A DNA stretch of 64,000 bases, taken from NCBI RefSeq assembly GCF_022458985.1, contig NC_061777.1:20425668-20489667 (forward strand), read 5' to 3'. This stretch comes from Mugil cephalus (taxonomy: Eukaryota > Chordata > Actinopteri > Mugiliformes > Mugilidae). Positions 49,590 to 64,000 of the stretch are shown one piece after another; position 1 is the first letter of the stretch; each line of letters starts with the position of its first letter. Below the pieces are notes generated by a model. That model ran no database searches and was not told the origin of the DNA. It worked only from the letters and a program-made list of their open reading frames with translations. The position numbers and the translations under genes are program-made.

Positions 49590-49846
49590 TTGTTCGTGGA
49601 TTAAACGACTTAGATGTAACATGTTAATTACAGAGCTTTAGAAGCGCTGGGAGGTGGATTTTGTTACCTTTGGACAAAGCCAGGCTCATTTCTCTGCTTC
49701 CTGTCTTGGAATGCAAGCTAACTGGCTGCCGGGTGTCGTCGTGCATTTACCTGACAGAAAGAAGACTGGTATGAATTTTCTCGTCCATTATCTTGGCAGG
49801 AACACAAATAAACTATTTCCCCAAAATGTTGAATTATTGCTTTAAA
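49590..49846. mobile_element. Half copy of the foldback/MITE-like element
   Basis: Reads GGGAGGTGGATTTTGTTACC, then TTTGGACAAAGCCAGGCT and TGCAAGCTAACTGGCTGCC, ending CCCCAAAATGTTGAATTATTG. It is the right-hand half of the element also seen in the dock5 3' UTR (compare AGATTCTGTTACC at 28810-28822) and retains the terminal inverted repeat. The left half is missing or unrecognisable. Confidence 0.7.
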
Positions 49847-52562
49847 ACACTTACCGTATAAATGCAAATGAGGCTGCCAGATTAAACAAAACAAAAAAAA
49901 TAAAGTATGTTGTTGAGGGGATAAAATGTCATCAGCGCTGCTTTAGGATGATTAGGCGTACCTTTTAACTCAACCAGCATAACCCTTGGCAAAGACGAGC
50001 GGAGCACTGCACACGTGTTAACTTAGAAGAGATCCCCGGTGAGAGATGTAAATCAAAATTTCATGCCTGCCAGTGAGGGCTGAGCGATTTACCCCTCACA
50101 GTGACTGTTTACAAGAAGCACAGGGAAAGCAGAGTATTTCTGAATCTTTCCAGACGTGATTTCACTGATTCCTCTTAGCCTCCCTCAATCTGCTTGTTGT
50201 ACCTGAGGTGCCCGTGCGATTACACATTTCTCGGTTCTTAGGGCGTGTTTTTTGGTTTTAGATCTTCCTCATGTTGACGTGGTTTCATTTGTCCATTGTT
50301 GTACTGAGTCAATACAGAGTCCTAGCATAATTTTTCACCCAGACACACTCCCGCCGTAATGATCTGCAAACCACAGCTCTCTAATCAGGAATATTTGCTT
50401 GGCTTCTCAACGCCAAAACATCTCCAAACAAGGGGAATTGCTTTTCATCAGTCACAATATGACAAATCAAACACTAATTACGATATATGTCAAAATGAGA
50501 TCAACCAAACTTTTGTCGTGTTGATATTATTATATATTTTTAAATTAAGCCACGTAGGGTCTCAAAATGGAGAAAGAAATTCATCGCATGCGCACGAGCT
50601 GGGAACTAAATATATGGACATAAATTCCATTGGCAGCACGCCTGCCTGGAGGATCAAGAAAGCCGGAGTCATGTTCGAGAAAGCGGGCTGTAGAAGGTCA
50701 TAAATCCTTATCTGAACAACCTTTGACCAGTCAGAAACTTTCTACGCACTGCACACGAGATGTGGGAATGTGCTAATAGCTGATAACGAGGTGAAGGAAT
50801 CGAGTGTGTGTTTACTTCACTTCAGGTGTGAAAAACAACTGACAGTTCTGAGGGAAAGACAGTAAGCAGCGGATGATCGTTTTTCAACTGAAACTCGCAC
50901 AGGAACAAACACCTTTTTATAGCTCTTACATACAAACAGCACTGGCTGTTTGTTCCCGGCTTAATGCATGCACATATGTATCCTGGCTCAGGTTAATTGT
51001 CTCTACTCGCTGTGAAAAAAAAAAAACAGGAAAAGAAAATGAGGCAGAATGAACAGGAAGGAGGGGGTGGAGAAAAATGCACATCTCAGTAAAAGCATAC
51101 CTGCCTTGACCTGTGACACCTACTGTCCCTCAGCGCCATACCCTTTCATTAACAGTATTTCCAAACTGACACAGAATCCATGCTTATATACAGCAGAGGC
51201 TCTTAATCTGTTTCTGGTTTCAGGGACTGGAATGTTTTTTTTTTGTTTGTTTGTTTTTTGTCTCATGGACAAGCTAAGAGTGGCTGTTTTATACGCTCAG
51301 AAAACGGAGCATATATAAAACAGCCCATTTCTATTTGGGCCATAGTTACGACCCAGAGACTGACACAGCCTCCCTACCCTGAGTTTGAGGTGCGATCAAT
51401 ACTGTTTCCAGCACCGCGCCAGAAGAAGACTGAGGAGAAGACAACCAGACTTCAAGGTACGTGAAAATATCTCCCCTCACGTGCAGCAGCAAATCCCGAG
51501 AAATGTGTAACATCCGCAGCACAATGCATGGATTTAAGGAGATTCCCTTTTCTCCACGTGCAGCACCAGTCATCAGCGTTATCCTCGCACACATTAATTC
51601 TCAGCCTGTTGTTTTTTTAATTATATATTTTCACACAGAATGCCTAGTACCCATATTTTATGTCTTTACACCAACAATGCATAATGATGACAAGAATAAT
51701 CAATACAAAATTATGAAAATCAACATACACACACACAAGGCCTTCACTGGACCTGACAGATTTGTACAACTTGGAATATATCAGTCCTGAGATTAGACTC
51801 ATTGTTTTGTTTTGTTTTTTTTTCTTTTGTCAGACAGAACCGATCATTTATAGGAAAGAGGTGCATCTTAGGTAAAGAGAATGGATTCATGCAAATTTTC
51901 TCAGGGCAAGATGCTCTCTCTGTGATTGTTCCCCCACTTATTGTGGTAGTGCTACTGATAATAGCTACACTCGTGTGCCATATGCAAAATAATTTAACGG
52001 GACGAGGAGTGTCTTTGAAGATAAGGAGCAAAGTTGCAACTCTTCCCACCAGATGTCAGTAAACCAAGAGATCTTCAGCTCCTCCCAGCAACACACCCAT
52101 ACACACACTCAAAGTTGCACTCGTACATCCTAAACGCTTCACAAGCTACAGAACAAAAAACAAAAAAACAAAAACAAAGTTAGCATGTAAAAAGTGGCTT
52201 TGTTGGCTCATGTGTTCTATGACGCTATACTCAGACTAAGTATGAGGCCGGTCTCTCTACGGAGCTGACTTACTGTAGCTGAGATCCAGTCATTATGTTG
52301 GATCATACACAGCCAACCTGGCTGACCCCGCCACTGTTCTCGTGTCAGTCAGGGTGATAATTAGCTCTCTCCAAATATATCCCTCCCTTCTGATCTTCTT
52401 TTCTGTGCACATAATTATATTGTACTATGCCCCCCAGTATTTTCTCCAGTGCCGCACAATCTATCATCTCATATTAGAGATAAAACCACTTAATCTCACG
52501 GAAAAACCATTTGCATCTGCTTAGCAATTGCTCATCATGTCTCTTGAGGTGCAGTGGGCAGC

Positions 52563-54623
<2,061 letters not shown>

Positions 54624-54924
54624 CCTTACGGAGGAGAGGAGGGATCCACTGGGGGGGAAAGGGGATGGTTAAATACCGCGCTAAACTGCTTTCAGTCGTA
54701 GTTCATGCAGCTTCAGAGTCTGTTCGCATGCTGAGCATCACTTGCACAGCAAATGTAAGTTTTCCGCAGCAGTCCAGAGCCCCCTGATCTCCGAAAGAGG
54801 CGCAGAAATAGCCGCCTTCACACTTGGGTCGTAGTTGGAGTCGCCGCTATAGTTCAGCCTGCGATGTGCGCATTTACCCATTTGAGCGCCAACAGACTGA
54901 TGCACAATCCTGCACTCCATGCTC

Positions 54925-54974
54925 GCTCTCTCTCTCTCTCTCCCTCCCTCCCTCTCTCTCCCACTCTCTCTCTC
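54925..54974 (+). repeat. CT-rich microsatellite
   Basis: Mostly CT dinucleotides with CCCT interruptions. On the minus strand it is a GA-rich tract lying in the inferred 5' UTR or promoter of the LRRTM4-like gene. Confidence 0.85.
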
Positions 54975-55059
54975 ATTTCTTCTATGTCTCTTCAATCTTC
55001 AATCTGTGTCTCTCCTTCAGAGGCGTAGGCGTCCTCAAGCCCCTATACACACATATATA

Positions 55060-55075
55060 TATTTATATGATGTCA
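55060..55075 (-). promoter_or_regulatory. TATA box and CRE-like site, LRRTM4-like gene
   Basis: The minus strand reads TATAAATA at 55060-55067, about 440 nt upstream of the ATG. Directly before it (55068-55075) is TGACATCA, one base from the CRE consensus TGACGTCA. A start near 55030 would give a ~400-nt 5' UTR. A promoter here is inferred from position and motifs only. Confidence 0.4.
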
Positions 55076-57829
55076 CGAATATAAATACCGACCATGAAAA
55101 TCCAGCAACTAAACACATCTGATAAAGGTTCCGAGTGAATCTTTGCGAAATCGATACAGCTGGGAATAAATTCATGTTTATTTGGTTTGAAACGGACACT
55201 TTTTCTCTACTTTTTTTTCTTGCTTGCTGAAGAGCTGCAGTGTGAAAAGTCTTTCCTATCCCCCATCTCCACCAGTCATCCATTCATCCAAATGATCCAA
55301 ATGTGTGTGCTATCAGGATGTGGCCCCCATCGTCTCAGAAACTTGTTAAAATGATAATTATGGTAACAGCTTAAGTGTGATGTTGACACGTTTATGGCGA
55401 TAAACTGTTAACACTTCTTGGTGTCTGGAGATGCTGCTGAATAGGTGGCATCATTAGAACGACTGGTATTCAGAGAAATGGCCTTTATGAAGTCAACACA
55501 CAGCGAAGGAAACGGGGGGGCTGAACGTAGGAGGTGATATGGATACCTCTGATTCTGTGGTTGATTCATGCCGATTTTTCATACTTTGCCCATTCAGCTT
55601 TGAACAGACATTCACCACATTAGACACGACAGTCTGGAAAATGTTGACTGCACAGCTTGGGAGGGTCTGAGTTGTAACGTGTGGTAACAGCAACCCCTTG
55701 TGTGCAGAAAGGGAAGCGTCTTGTCTGAGGAGCCGACGACACTGATTTAGAAACATGACTTCAGATCCATCAATATTGCTTGTGGTTAGAAGAAAAGCGC
55801 TGATGAATTCACATCAATATTTGGCATGGAGCGTGGGGATTTTGGTCAAATAAAATGGATTACATTATGAAAAAATATGTATTTATGAAACCCTCTGCGT
55901 GAACACCTCAGCGGGGAAGGATGTAAGATGTGTGAAAATGTGCCATTCTGCTAAGATAATGCCTCCAGGGCTGATAGTAGCACATCCTGCATTTTAATGT
56001 CAAACAAAATCTGCTCTTCAAAGGGTAAGCAGCCTCACACGTGTCTTCGGAGATCACATGCCATTCAAGTAATGTGCACCCAAAGTGTGAGGAAACGTGC
56101 CGCTCGACGGTGACGCTGCGTTAGAGAGGGCACTTTACAACACGACAGCAAGCTAGAAGAAGGCTGTGTGGTGGTTTTCACACTGAAAATGGAACCTGTT
56201 CACAAGGAGGGAGGATGTCCTGCTTGGACTTTACGTGAACATGTGCTGGACACACATGACAATCTGACCATGTTATTAAATAGGTAACAACCGTCTCCGA
56301 TGTCGACCAATGACAAGAACTCTCGAACCCATCGCACACTTACAGAATGATGCTAACGTAGATAAAGTTACAACAGGAGCTGGTTTAAATGTATGTACGC
56401 GCTACACAGTGTGTTGCATAGTTCTCTTTTCCATCAATTTAATAAAGAAAACAGACGAACTGGCAGATGGATAGATTTACTCATCCACGTCATCTTTTCC
56501 TGACCTTTTCACTCTTCTCACTGATCTCCAAAAAGTTAGACTAGAAGGTGCACAGTTGTCTGTCAACTAATACCACCACAGATTATCATGCACGCTCGTG
56601 TTCTCCAGATTCTAGGATATTTGAAACTAGCTAAGCTGGAGTGTAATCTCTTGATAACAGTCAGCTGCCTTTGTCTCGTGATTGATGGATCACATTAATC
56701 CACGTGAAGCCTTTTTCATCTAACGTCTTATTGTACATGCAGCACAGTAAGTCAGTGCATCATGTGATAATATTAATAGTAACTTGTTAAATGGCTGTCG
56801 TTGTCCATGTTGAAAACTAAAAGTACAGAGCAGGACAGACAATGAGACTCAGTTGGACTCTGTGTATTTTTCGCTGGTATTATTTGGTCAAGGAAAGGAT
56901 GAATTTAATTTAATTGGATAACTAAGTATCTACTGTAAGACTGGCAGCCTGAGGAGAACATCTCATTGCTCATGCAAACGCATGAGTTTCAGTCTCTCAA
57001 ACTCGGGAACTTCATTAAAATTTTATTTGCACATAAGGTACAGAGAAGGTAGGAACAACTGTACTGCACTTAAACTATGATCAGGAAAAAGAAATTAAGT
57101 CTATTTTATGACGTTTATTTTATGAAAATTAAAACCGATATTTGCTCAGTGAAGTCATTCAACCACCTCGGACACATTTTGAAGAATCCTGTGCATAATA
57201 CACTTCACAAGAATCACTAATTAAAAAGGGCGAGTTTATATGATTTCCAATTCTCTCTAGTCCGGAAGAATAGAGTGAATCTATGTTTTATGTAATTATT
57301 ATTCAATAATGGCTGCTCACACCTTTCAGTTTTGAAAGCCCTGTTTTCCCTTTCTGCATGTCGATTAAGTTCCTTTGTGTTTTAGGAAGAGATCTCTTAA
57401 CAAATTAGAATTTGGTATTAATTAATTTAACATGTCGATGATCCTTGATGACTTCTCCTAACTCATTTTCATTATTGCTATTATATTATTGCTGCAACCT
57501 TAACTTGTATTTACTTTCAGACATTTGAGCATAACTATTGTAATGTTACTTTAATGTTACTTTAGGCACGTTTCTTTTTTCTTTAGTTGTATCACAGCCC
57601 TTTCTTATTTAGAATGTGTTATGTATGAGGAAGTATACGATTATATATAAAATTAACAGATGAACCTTTGTGATTGTGACAGCAGGAAACAAATGTCATG
57701 ATTGTTTGAGTTTGATTTAAATGCAAAAGCACAATATTTCATCTCTATAATGCATTATAGTTATAGATTGTGGATACTGATCCACACAGGATTCCTTGTA
57801 GAAGTGTGTTTCTTTATGTTCTTGGGGAG

Positions 57830-58642
57830 AAATATTTGAAAAGATAGACAGCAATGTGAAGCCATGGTATCATCATCCTCAGCCAAACATCAATTTTTTC
57901 TAGGTCCTCTTGCACACAGTTTTTCAAGGAACTCGGCTGGTAGGTTGTTCCAAATGTAGGCATCCTCCTCTGTCTCTTCATGTAATCCCAGACACACTCC
58001 ATGACGTTGAGACCAGGGCTCTGTGGGGACCATGCCATTACTTCCAGGACTTCTTGTTCTTCTTTAAGCTGAAGATAGTTGTTAATGACCTTTGCTCAGT
58101 GTTTGGGGTCTCTGTCCTGCTGCAGAATAAATTTGAGGCCTCCCTGTTGGTACTGCATGATGGATAAGTATCTGCCTGTATTTCTCAGCATTGAGGACAC
58201 CATTAATCCTGACCAAATCCCCAAGTCCATTTGCAGCAGTGAAAGGAACCTCCACCATGCTTCACTGTTGACTTCACAAACTGCTTTCTGCTACAGACAA
58301 ATATTTCAAATTTTGACTCATCAGTCCAGAGCACCTGCCGTCATTTTTCTGCACCCTAGTTTCTATGTTTCGTGCATAGTTGAGTCTCTTGGCCTTGTTT
58401 CCATGTCAGAAGTTTGGATATTTGGCTGCAACTCTTCCATGAAGACCAGTTCTGTCCAGACTTCTTCAGACAGTAGATGGGTGTACCTGGATCCCACTGG
58501 TTTCTACCAGTTCTGAGCTGATGGCACTGCTGGACATCTTCAGATATCGAAGGGAAATAAGCTTGATGTGCTTTTCATCTGCTGCACTAAGTTTCCTTGG
58601 CCGTTTTGTAGGATCGTAGACTGCGTCTACGATCCTACAAAA
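57830..58642 (-). mobile_element. Tc1/mariner transposase relic, coding part
   Basis: The minus strand carries the body of a Tc1-type DD34E transposase, from RPRKLSAADEKH through the first Asp (LWTDESKFEIF), the second Asp (ILQQDRDPKH) and the Glu (GLNVMECVWDYMKR). All three catalytic residues are still visible, but stop codons (one directly after DPKH, others in the first third) and frameshifts kill it. The N-terminal DNA-binding part is absent, replaced by a palindromic junction at 58603-58643. Downstream of the Glu box the match fades by about 57830. The proper terminal repeat on this side was not found. Confidence 0.85.
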
Positions 58643-58643
58643 C
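58603..58643. repeat. 19-bp perfect inverted repeat with 3-nt spacer
   Basis: Arms 58603-58621 and 58625-58643 are exact reverse complements around TGC. The left arm (GTTTTGTAGGATCGTAGAC) is the reverse of the Tc1 coding text just before RPRKLS. The right arm is its inverted copy, at the point where Tc1 sequence switches strand. Confidence 0.95.
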
Positions 58644-58800
58644 CCCTGACTTTGTGTAAGCGGTTAGAAGGCAAAGGGCAGCGACACCAAGTGTTAATGT
58701 GATTTTCTTTGTTCACTCACTTTGCATTTTGTAATCATTATTCATATTTTTGAAAGCACTCTTTTTTCCCCACACCTGGATAAAACTTTTTCACAGTACT
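58643..58800 (+). mobile_element. Tc1 3' end in opposite orientation
   Basis: Plus strand: the last transposase codons read AKGSDTKC and stop (TAA at 58695-58697). A T-rich 3' segment with TTTGCATTTTGTAATC follows, then CACACCTGGATAAAACTTTT and CACAGTACT, the outer terminal repeat of this Tc1 subfamily (recognised from memory). It is joined head-on to the minus-strand coding part. The middle of the transposase is missing in this orientation. Confidence 0.75.
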
Positions 58801-60773
58801 CTATCTCCATATATATGCTATAGGTCAGAGTTAAGTTGAGTTGCTCTGAGGATCATCTGGCTGAGGACTGACTGAAAGAGTATTTACAGAGGAGAGAACC
58901 ATACACAGGCACAATAAATGAACTGTGGTAAAGTCTATTGAAATATAGTCGATACAAACCCTTAGTTATCAAAAGTATTGCACTGCCTGACTCGCATGGG
59001 ACAAAGTACCAGATGTTTTGGAGCCAGCCGTCTCAGAAATATTTACCTGCTGCAGGGATACTGGAGGTGTTCAGAGGGTAATTACAGCTACAGATTCAGT
59101 CAAGGTCAGCATGAATGAAACCTGCCGCAACTCTGGTTTAAGTCCATGTTTGTGCTAATTGTTTTATTATTTATACATTTCTTACCCCTGTTTCCGAGGG
59201 ATTCATTATGCAGCTAAAATCCAGGTCCTTCACTTACTCTATTATTCAGGGCTCCGTCAGTCACAGACAGTCATTAAAGTTTCATAGTAAGCAGTTTGGT
59301 GGCTGAGTTATTTGCAAAGTGAGGTGAGTGCATATGGTGGCACTATACCTTTGTTGTTTATAGCCCGGGCTTCTATGCCTTTCAAGTCAAGGGAAAGCCA
59401 TTCAGGTCTCTCGTGGGGTTAACTTGTTCTTAATGACACCTGAGGGAACATTATTAGGCAGCACAGACTCACAGAGGATCAAGGCCACAGAATATAAAAC
59501 AAAAGTTGCCTTATATGTTTCTCCTGTATGCAGGATTCAGCTATAAGATTAAAATTCAAAAATACATCTATGTTAATTTAGTGAAAAGAGAGAAGAAGTT
59601 GAGATATTCCTTTCCATGTTCAAATCTGACTATAAATATACTGTGAAACTCAGCTATTGATCCATGCATTTCTGCAGTGTGTGCCAGTTTTAGCAGATGC
59701 CCAGAAAAGCTGAATGAAACATGAAAGTAGGTCATGTCAGATTTGTTCAACAACATGAATTAGAATTGATGCGAAGGCCACGGGGTATTTAAAGGAACTT
59801 GGGATGATTGCACCACAGCGACAGGCTGTGATTTATAAGTGGAGGAATACAACAGGAGATAACATTGTTTTTTTCCCATAGAAAATCTCTGACTATTGAT
59901 TTTCCAAATCAAGACTAGCACTATGAACAGTGCGTCGATGAGGTGAAAAGAGACCAAGGGAGTCAAGGCAATATTGCGTTGTATATGCTTTACTATCACA
60001 AACAATTTGGTTTCAAACAAAGACATGTGCATTTTTTATTATCTAGGTAATAAATGTTTGCAGCAGTATAGCTCAAAATGTGGGCAGGTCAAACTACACA
60101 TTGTGCCTACAAGCAATGAGGTCTTGTGGGACTCTGTGCCATTGTTAGATTAAGAAAGGTCACAAATGAATAGTGGGGACATACTGGATGGCAGTGATTT
60201 ATTTTCATAAACCACATGCATTTTTTAAAGCCCTTTGGAGTTCATAAAAATGCATATATAGTTTACCTTCTTGGCCAGTCAAGATTTCCCAAAGCAACTC
60301 TTTAACGTATCCGTCTTAAGCCTTAAAGAGACATACTGCACTATATAAAAAATAAATAAAATAAATACTGTACATAAACTAATCAAAAGAAAAATCTACA
60401 TGTGCACTGTTCAAAGTTCCAGGTGACGTAGATCCTTAAAGACACAAGTTTGATGGAAGAGCGACCTAAATGCACAATAAAAGCAAGTAGCCAGATAAGT
60501 GGTGATATCTATGTACACAACCGCCACCATCCCACAAACAGCATTGGCATTGCCAGTAACAGTTTGTCTTCATAATTACACCTCCTTCACACAAAATGTT
60601 ACACATGTAACAAATACAATTCACTGGCCAAATCTGCACAGTGGTGTTTTAGTCTGAAAAGTGAGCCTTTGGAATATCATCAGATGGTTTTGATGGAACA
60701 GATGCGTCTAAGATACACTGAAGGTTACACAACAAAGCTGCTGTCATTGCCATTCTTGTAGGTACCTTGAAGC

Positions 60774-60798
60774 GTGTGTGTGTGTGTGTGTGTGTGTG
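60774..60798 (+). repeat. (GT)n microsatellite
   Basis: About twelve GT units, uninterrupted. Confidence 0.9.
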
Positions 60799-62447
60799 CA
60801 GATTCCTGGCCTGTCCTTCAACTCCAGTTAGCAGATTGATCCAACAATGGAAATTAAATCAGTGGCTCGTGCTGAAAAGCTGGATGCATCTGTTTTTATT
60901 TTCGTTTCCAGCGATTTCTTTGCCACAAAGTACCTGTGATTCCAGCGCAAATGTCCATTAATGTCTGTTACTGGTGATTACATTGCACAATGAGTGCACG
61001 GGGACCCATTAGTTACGATGACTTTGACCCTGTCTCTGTCCCATTATGAAGCCTTGAGAGCACCTTGAGAGCACCTTTCGTTTACGCATGATGCATTTCA
61101 GTGTCAATACGCAACAATGGGAAGTGAAAAAACATTTAATGAGTACTGAATATTTGCTCACTTTTAAATTTAATTGAAAAATAATTCATATGTGTCATGG
61201 ACCTACTTGGACAACCAGGTGTTTGTAAACAGCAGTTTCGTAATTTGGTCAAATTCCAATCTGAACGATTAATATCGAGAAACACCTGTAGAAATCAGTG
61301 TAGATAGTGTGTATTACTGCAACACAACCTCTGTCGTAACAAGCTGAGCTTTCTGTTCCACGCCCACCTGCTGCCAAAATACTAATTAAGAACAATTTTA
61401 ACATTTGAGAAGTTGCCAGGAGTTCCTTAGTAACAGGCTCAAATCCAGAGTAACATTCACATCACAATTAGACTCAATTATCAGTGGATGATAATCACTA
61501 CATTCACTTCAGTTTATTAGCCTACAGGTATTTTACTTCAGTATTTTAATCGTACACTTGAATATTTCTATTTCCAGTGCAATGTTGAGAAAAGATTAAG
61601 ATACAAACTTCTAAAATATGATGAACCTAAACCGATATAAATATATGCGCCTAATATTAACATGAATAATAGTGAACTGGGTGTTAAGAAAATATGGTCA
61701 AACATAATTAAATAAAGAGTTCAATTTCTCACACAATTTTGGCCTCTACAGTGAGGGCGTAGGGGTTTGCTCTTCTGCCTATTGGCTGTTCAGAAGCTGG
61801 CAGAACATCTTCACAAATATCTAAATGCAAAGCAAACAGTGTTCCCATTCCTCGCCTTTAATTGATATGCAGGCTGTGTTCATGGGAACAAGGATGTCTA
61901 GGTTGGCGTGGGCTGTGGAGTGCCACTCGGCGACCAGGAGGGGGCATCTCAAGTCTTGAAACCGATCACCAGTGAGCTCAGTATAATCCTACAGCAACAT
62001 CATTCCTGTTGCTATACAACTGATTTATTCTTGATGCCACGGTCGTCGGGTCTAATCCACAACAGCCTGCGCCTTTTTTCCCCTCCGCTGTCCACGCCTG
62101 AAGCAAGATTCAACTTGGACTACAGTTTAATTCCTGTCACATTTCCTTACTTGTTTGGTTTCCAGCGTCTTTTTTGCCACTTAACCCAGATTCAACAATT
62201 GGCGACTGGGTGTTGAGGAGGAATATTACTGCCTCCAAGAAAACGCGCTGAACAGTGGCGTTATGGGACTACAAGCTTGAATGCGTCCATTTAAGGGCTT
62301 TAAGGTGGTGGGCAGAAATATGCATCATCAAGCTGATGTTGTGCGGTAACTACGGACAGAGGTTGATGCACACCTTCTGGAGCTACTATCATCTCCGACA
62401 GGTGTGCGGCTGTGAGCAGAGCGGATCAGGCTGCGGCGCAAAGTGCA

Positions 62448-62454
62448 TATATAT
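62448..62454 (+). promoter_or_regulatory. TATA-like element of the second LRRTM4-like gene
   Basis: TATATAT within GCATATATATTCCGCG, about 130 nt upstream of the ATG at 62579, in a locally GC-richer stretch (CpG words at 62400-62580). A start near 62480 would give a ~100-nt 5' UTR. Motif and position only. Confidence 0.35.
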
Positions 62455-62578
62455 TCCGCGCAGACAGGCGTCCTGGTTGTGTGTCCAACTATTTGGGCAA
62501 AACGCCGACTGGGTCTAACATGTGGGACGCATGCAACAGAGATCCCTGAACATGAGAAAGAGTCGACACCGCGCAAAC

Positions 62579-64000
<1,422 letters not shown>

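Larger units (their letters stand above)
39840..52562. other. 12.7 kb gene-poor intergenic region
   Basis: Separates two minus-strand genes. Scattered ORFs of up to ~150 codons have no recognisable domains, splice signals or codon bias, and several overlap on opposite strands (40.9-41.5 kb). Contents I can name are TTG and AAAG microsatellites, pieces of the foldback repeat (43462, 49590) and an 18-bp palindrome ACACACCCATGGGTGTGT at 40306-40323. The 3' UTR of the LRRTM4-like gene must begin just below 52563, but I saw no clear AATAAA for it close by. Confidence 0.6.
55080..62440. other. Spacer between the two head-to-head LRRTM4-like genes
   Basis: About 7.4 kb of mostly AT-rich DNA without recognisable exons. 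It contains the Tc1 relic (57.83-58.80 kb) and a GT microsatellite. The rest has no structure I can name. Because both genes point away from it, it is where shared enhancers would sit. Confidence 0.6.

Noticed and set aside
51802..52062. 86-codon plus-strand ORF with a hydrophobic SVIVPPLIVVVLLIIATLVC segment
   Set aside because: It is probably in the 3' UTR of the minus-strand LRRTM4-like gene, read antisense. There is no signal peptide logic, no splice context and no family match. Hydrophobic stretches arise easily from T-rich DNA.
61934..61946. CTCF-like CCAGGAGGGGGCA upstream of the second LRRTM4-like gene
   Set aside because: It differs from the consensus at one core position and a single short motif is expected by chance in 64 kb. 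Noted only as a possible insulator.

Overview
This 64 kb window is ordinary vertebrate nuclear DNA, most likely from a percomorph-type teleost fish. The genes are split into many short exons with GT-AG introns. The encoded proteins are vertebrate-specific families, and the repeats (Tc1/mariner, a tRNA-type SINE, non-LTR retroelement relics, foldback elements) are of kinds common in ray-finned fish. There are no operons, ribosome binding sites, CRISPR arrays or other prokaryotic features.

Layout: (1) 1-29.4 kb, plus strand: almost all of dock5, an atypical Rac guanine-nucleotide exchange factor. Fifty coding exons (5341-27616) join in one uninterrupted frame of 1849 codons; only the first ~14 codons (exon 1) are missing. 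A ~1.8 kb 3' UTR follows, ending at an AATAAA near 29.40 kb. (2) 29.4-35.5 kb: intergenic, with one SINE. (3) 35.5-39.8 kb, minus strand: a complete seven-coding-exon, 358-residue CTX-family immunoglobulin membrane protein (V-set, C2-set, one transmembrane helix, PDZ-like tail), closest by eye to VSIG8. (4) 39.8-52.6 kb: gene-poor DNA with microsatellites and pieces of a foldback repeat. (5) 52.6-54.6 kb, minus strand: a complete LRRTM4-like synaptic leucine-rich-repeat protein (541 aa). (6) 54.6-62.6 kb: an ~8 kb spacer with a scrambled Tc1 relic. (7) 62.6 kb to the end, plus strand: a second LRRTM4-like gene, head-to-head with the first and cut off by the window end after 323 codons.

The genes do not form one pathway. 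dock5 acts inside the cell on Rac, cytoskeleton and adhesion. The Ig protein is a cell-cell adhesion type. The LRRTM pair are postsynaptic adhesion/organiser proteins that may share regulatory DNA in the 8 kb between them.

I found no convincing undescribed biological system. The best items for a second look are: a U12-type (minor spliceosome) intron inside the dock5 DHR2 region that carries a dispersed repeat; a GC-AG intron in dock5; a 68-nt near-perfect hairpin at 3.03 kb; a foldback element lying inside the dock5 3' UTR; the head-to-head LRRTM4-like pair, both starting with a 4-nt coding piece; and a Tc1 relic rearranged around a 19-bp perfect inverted repeat.
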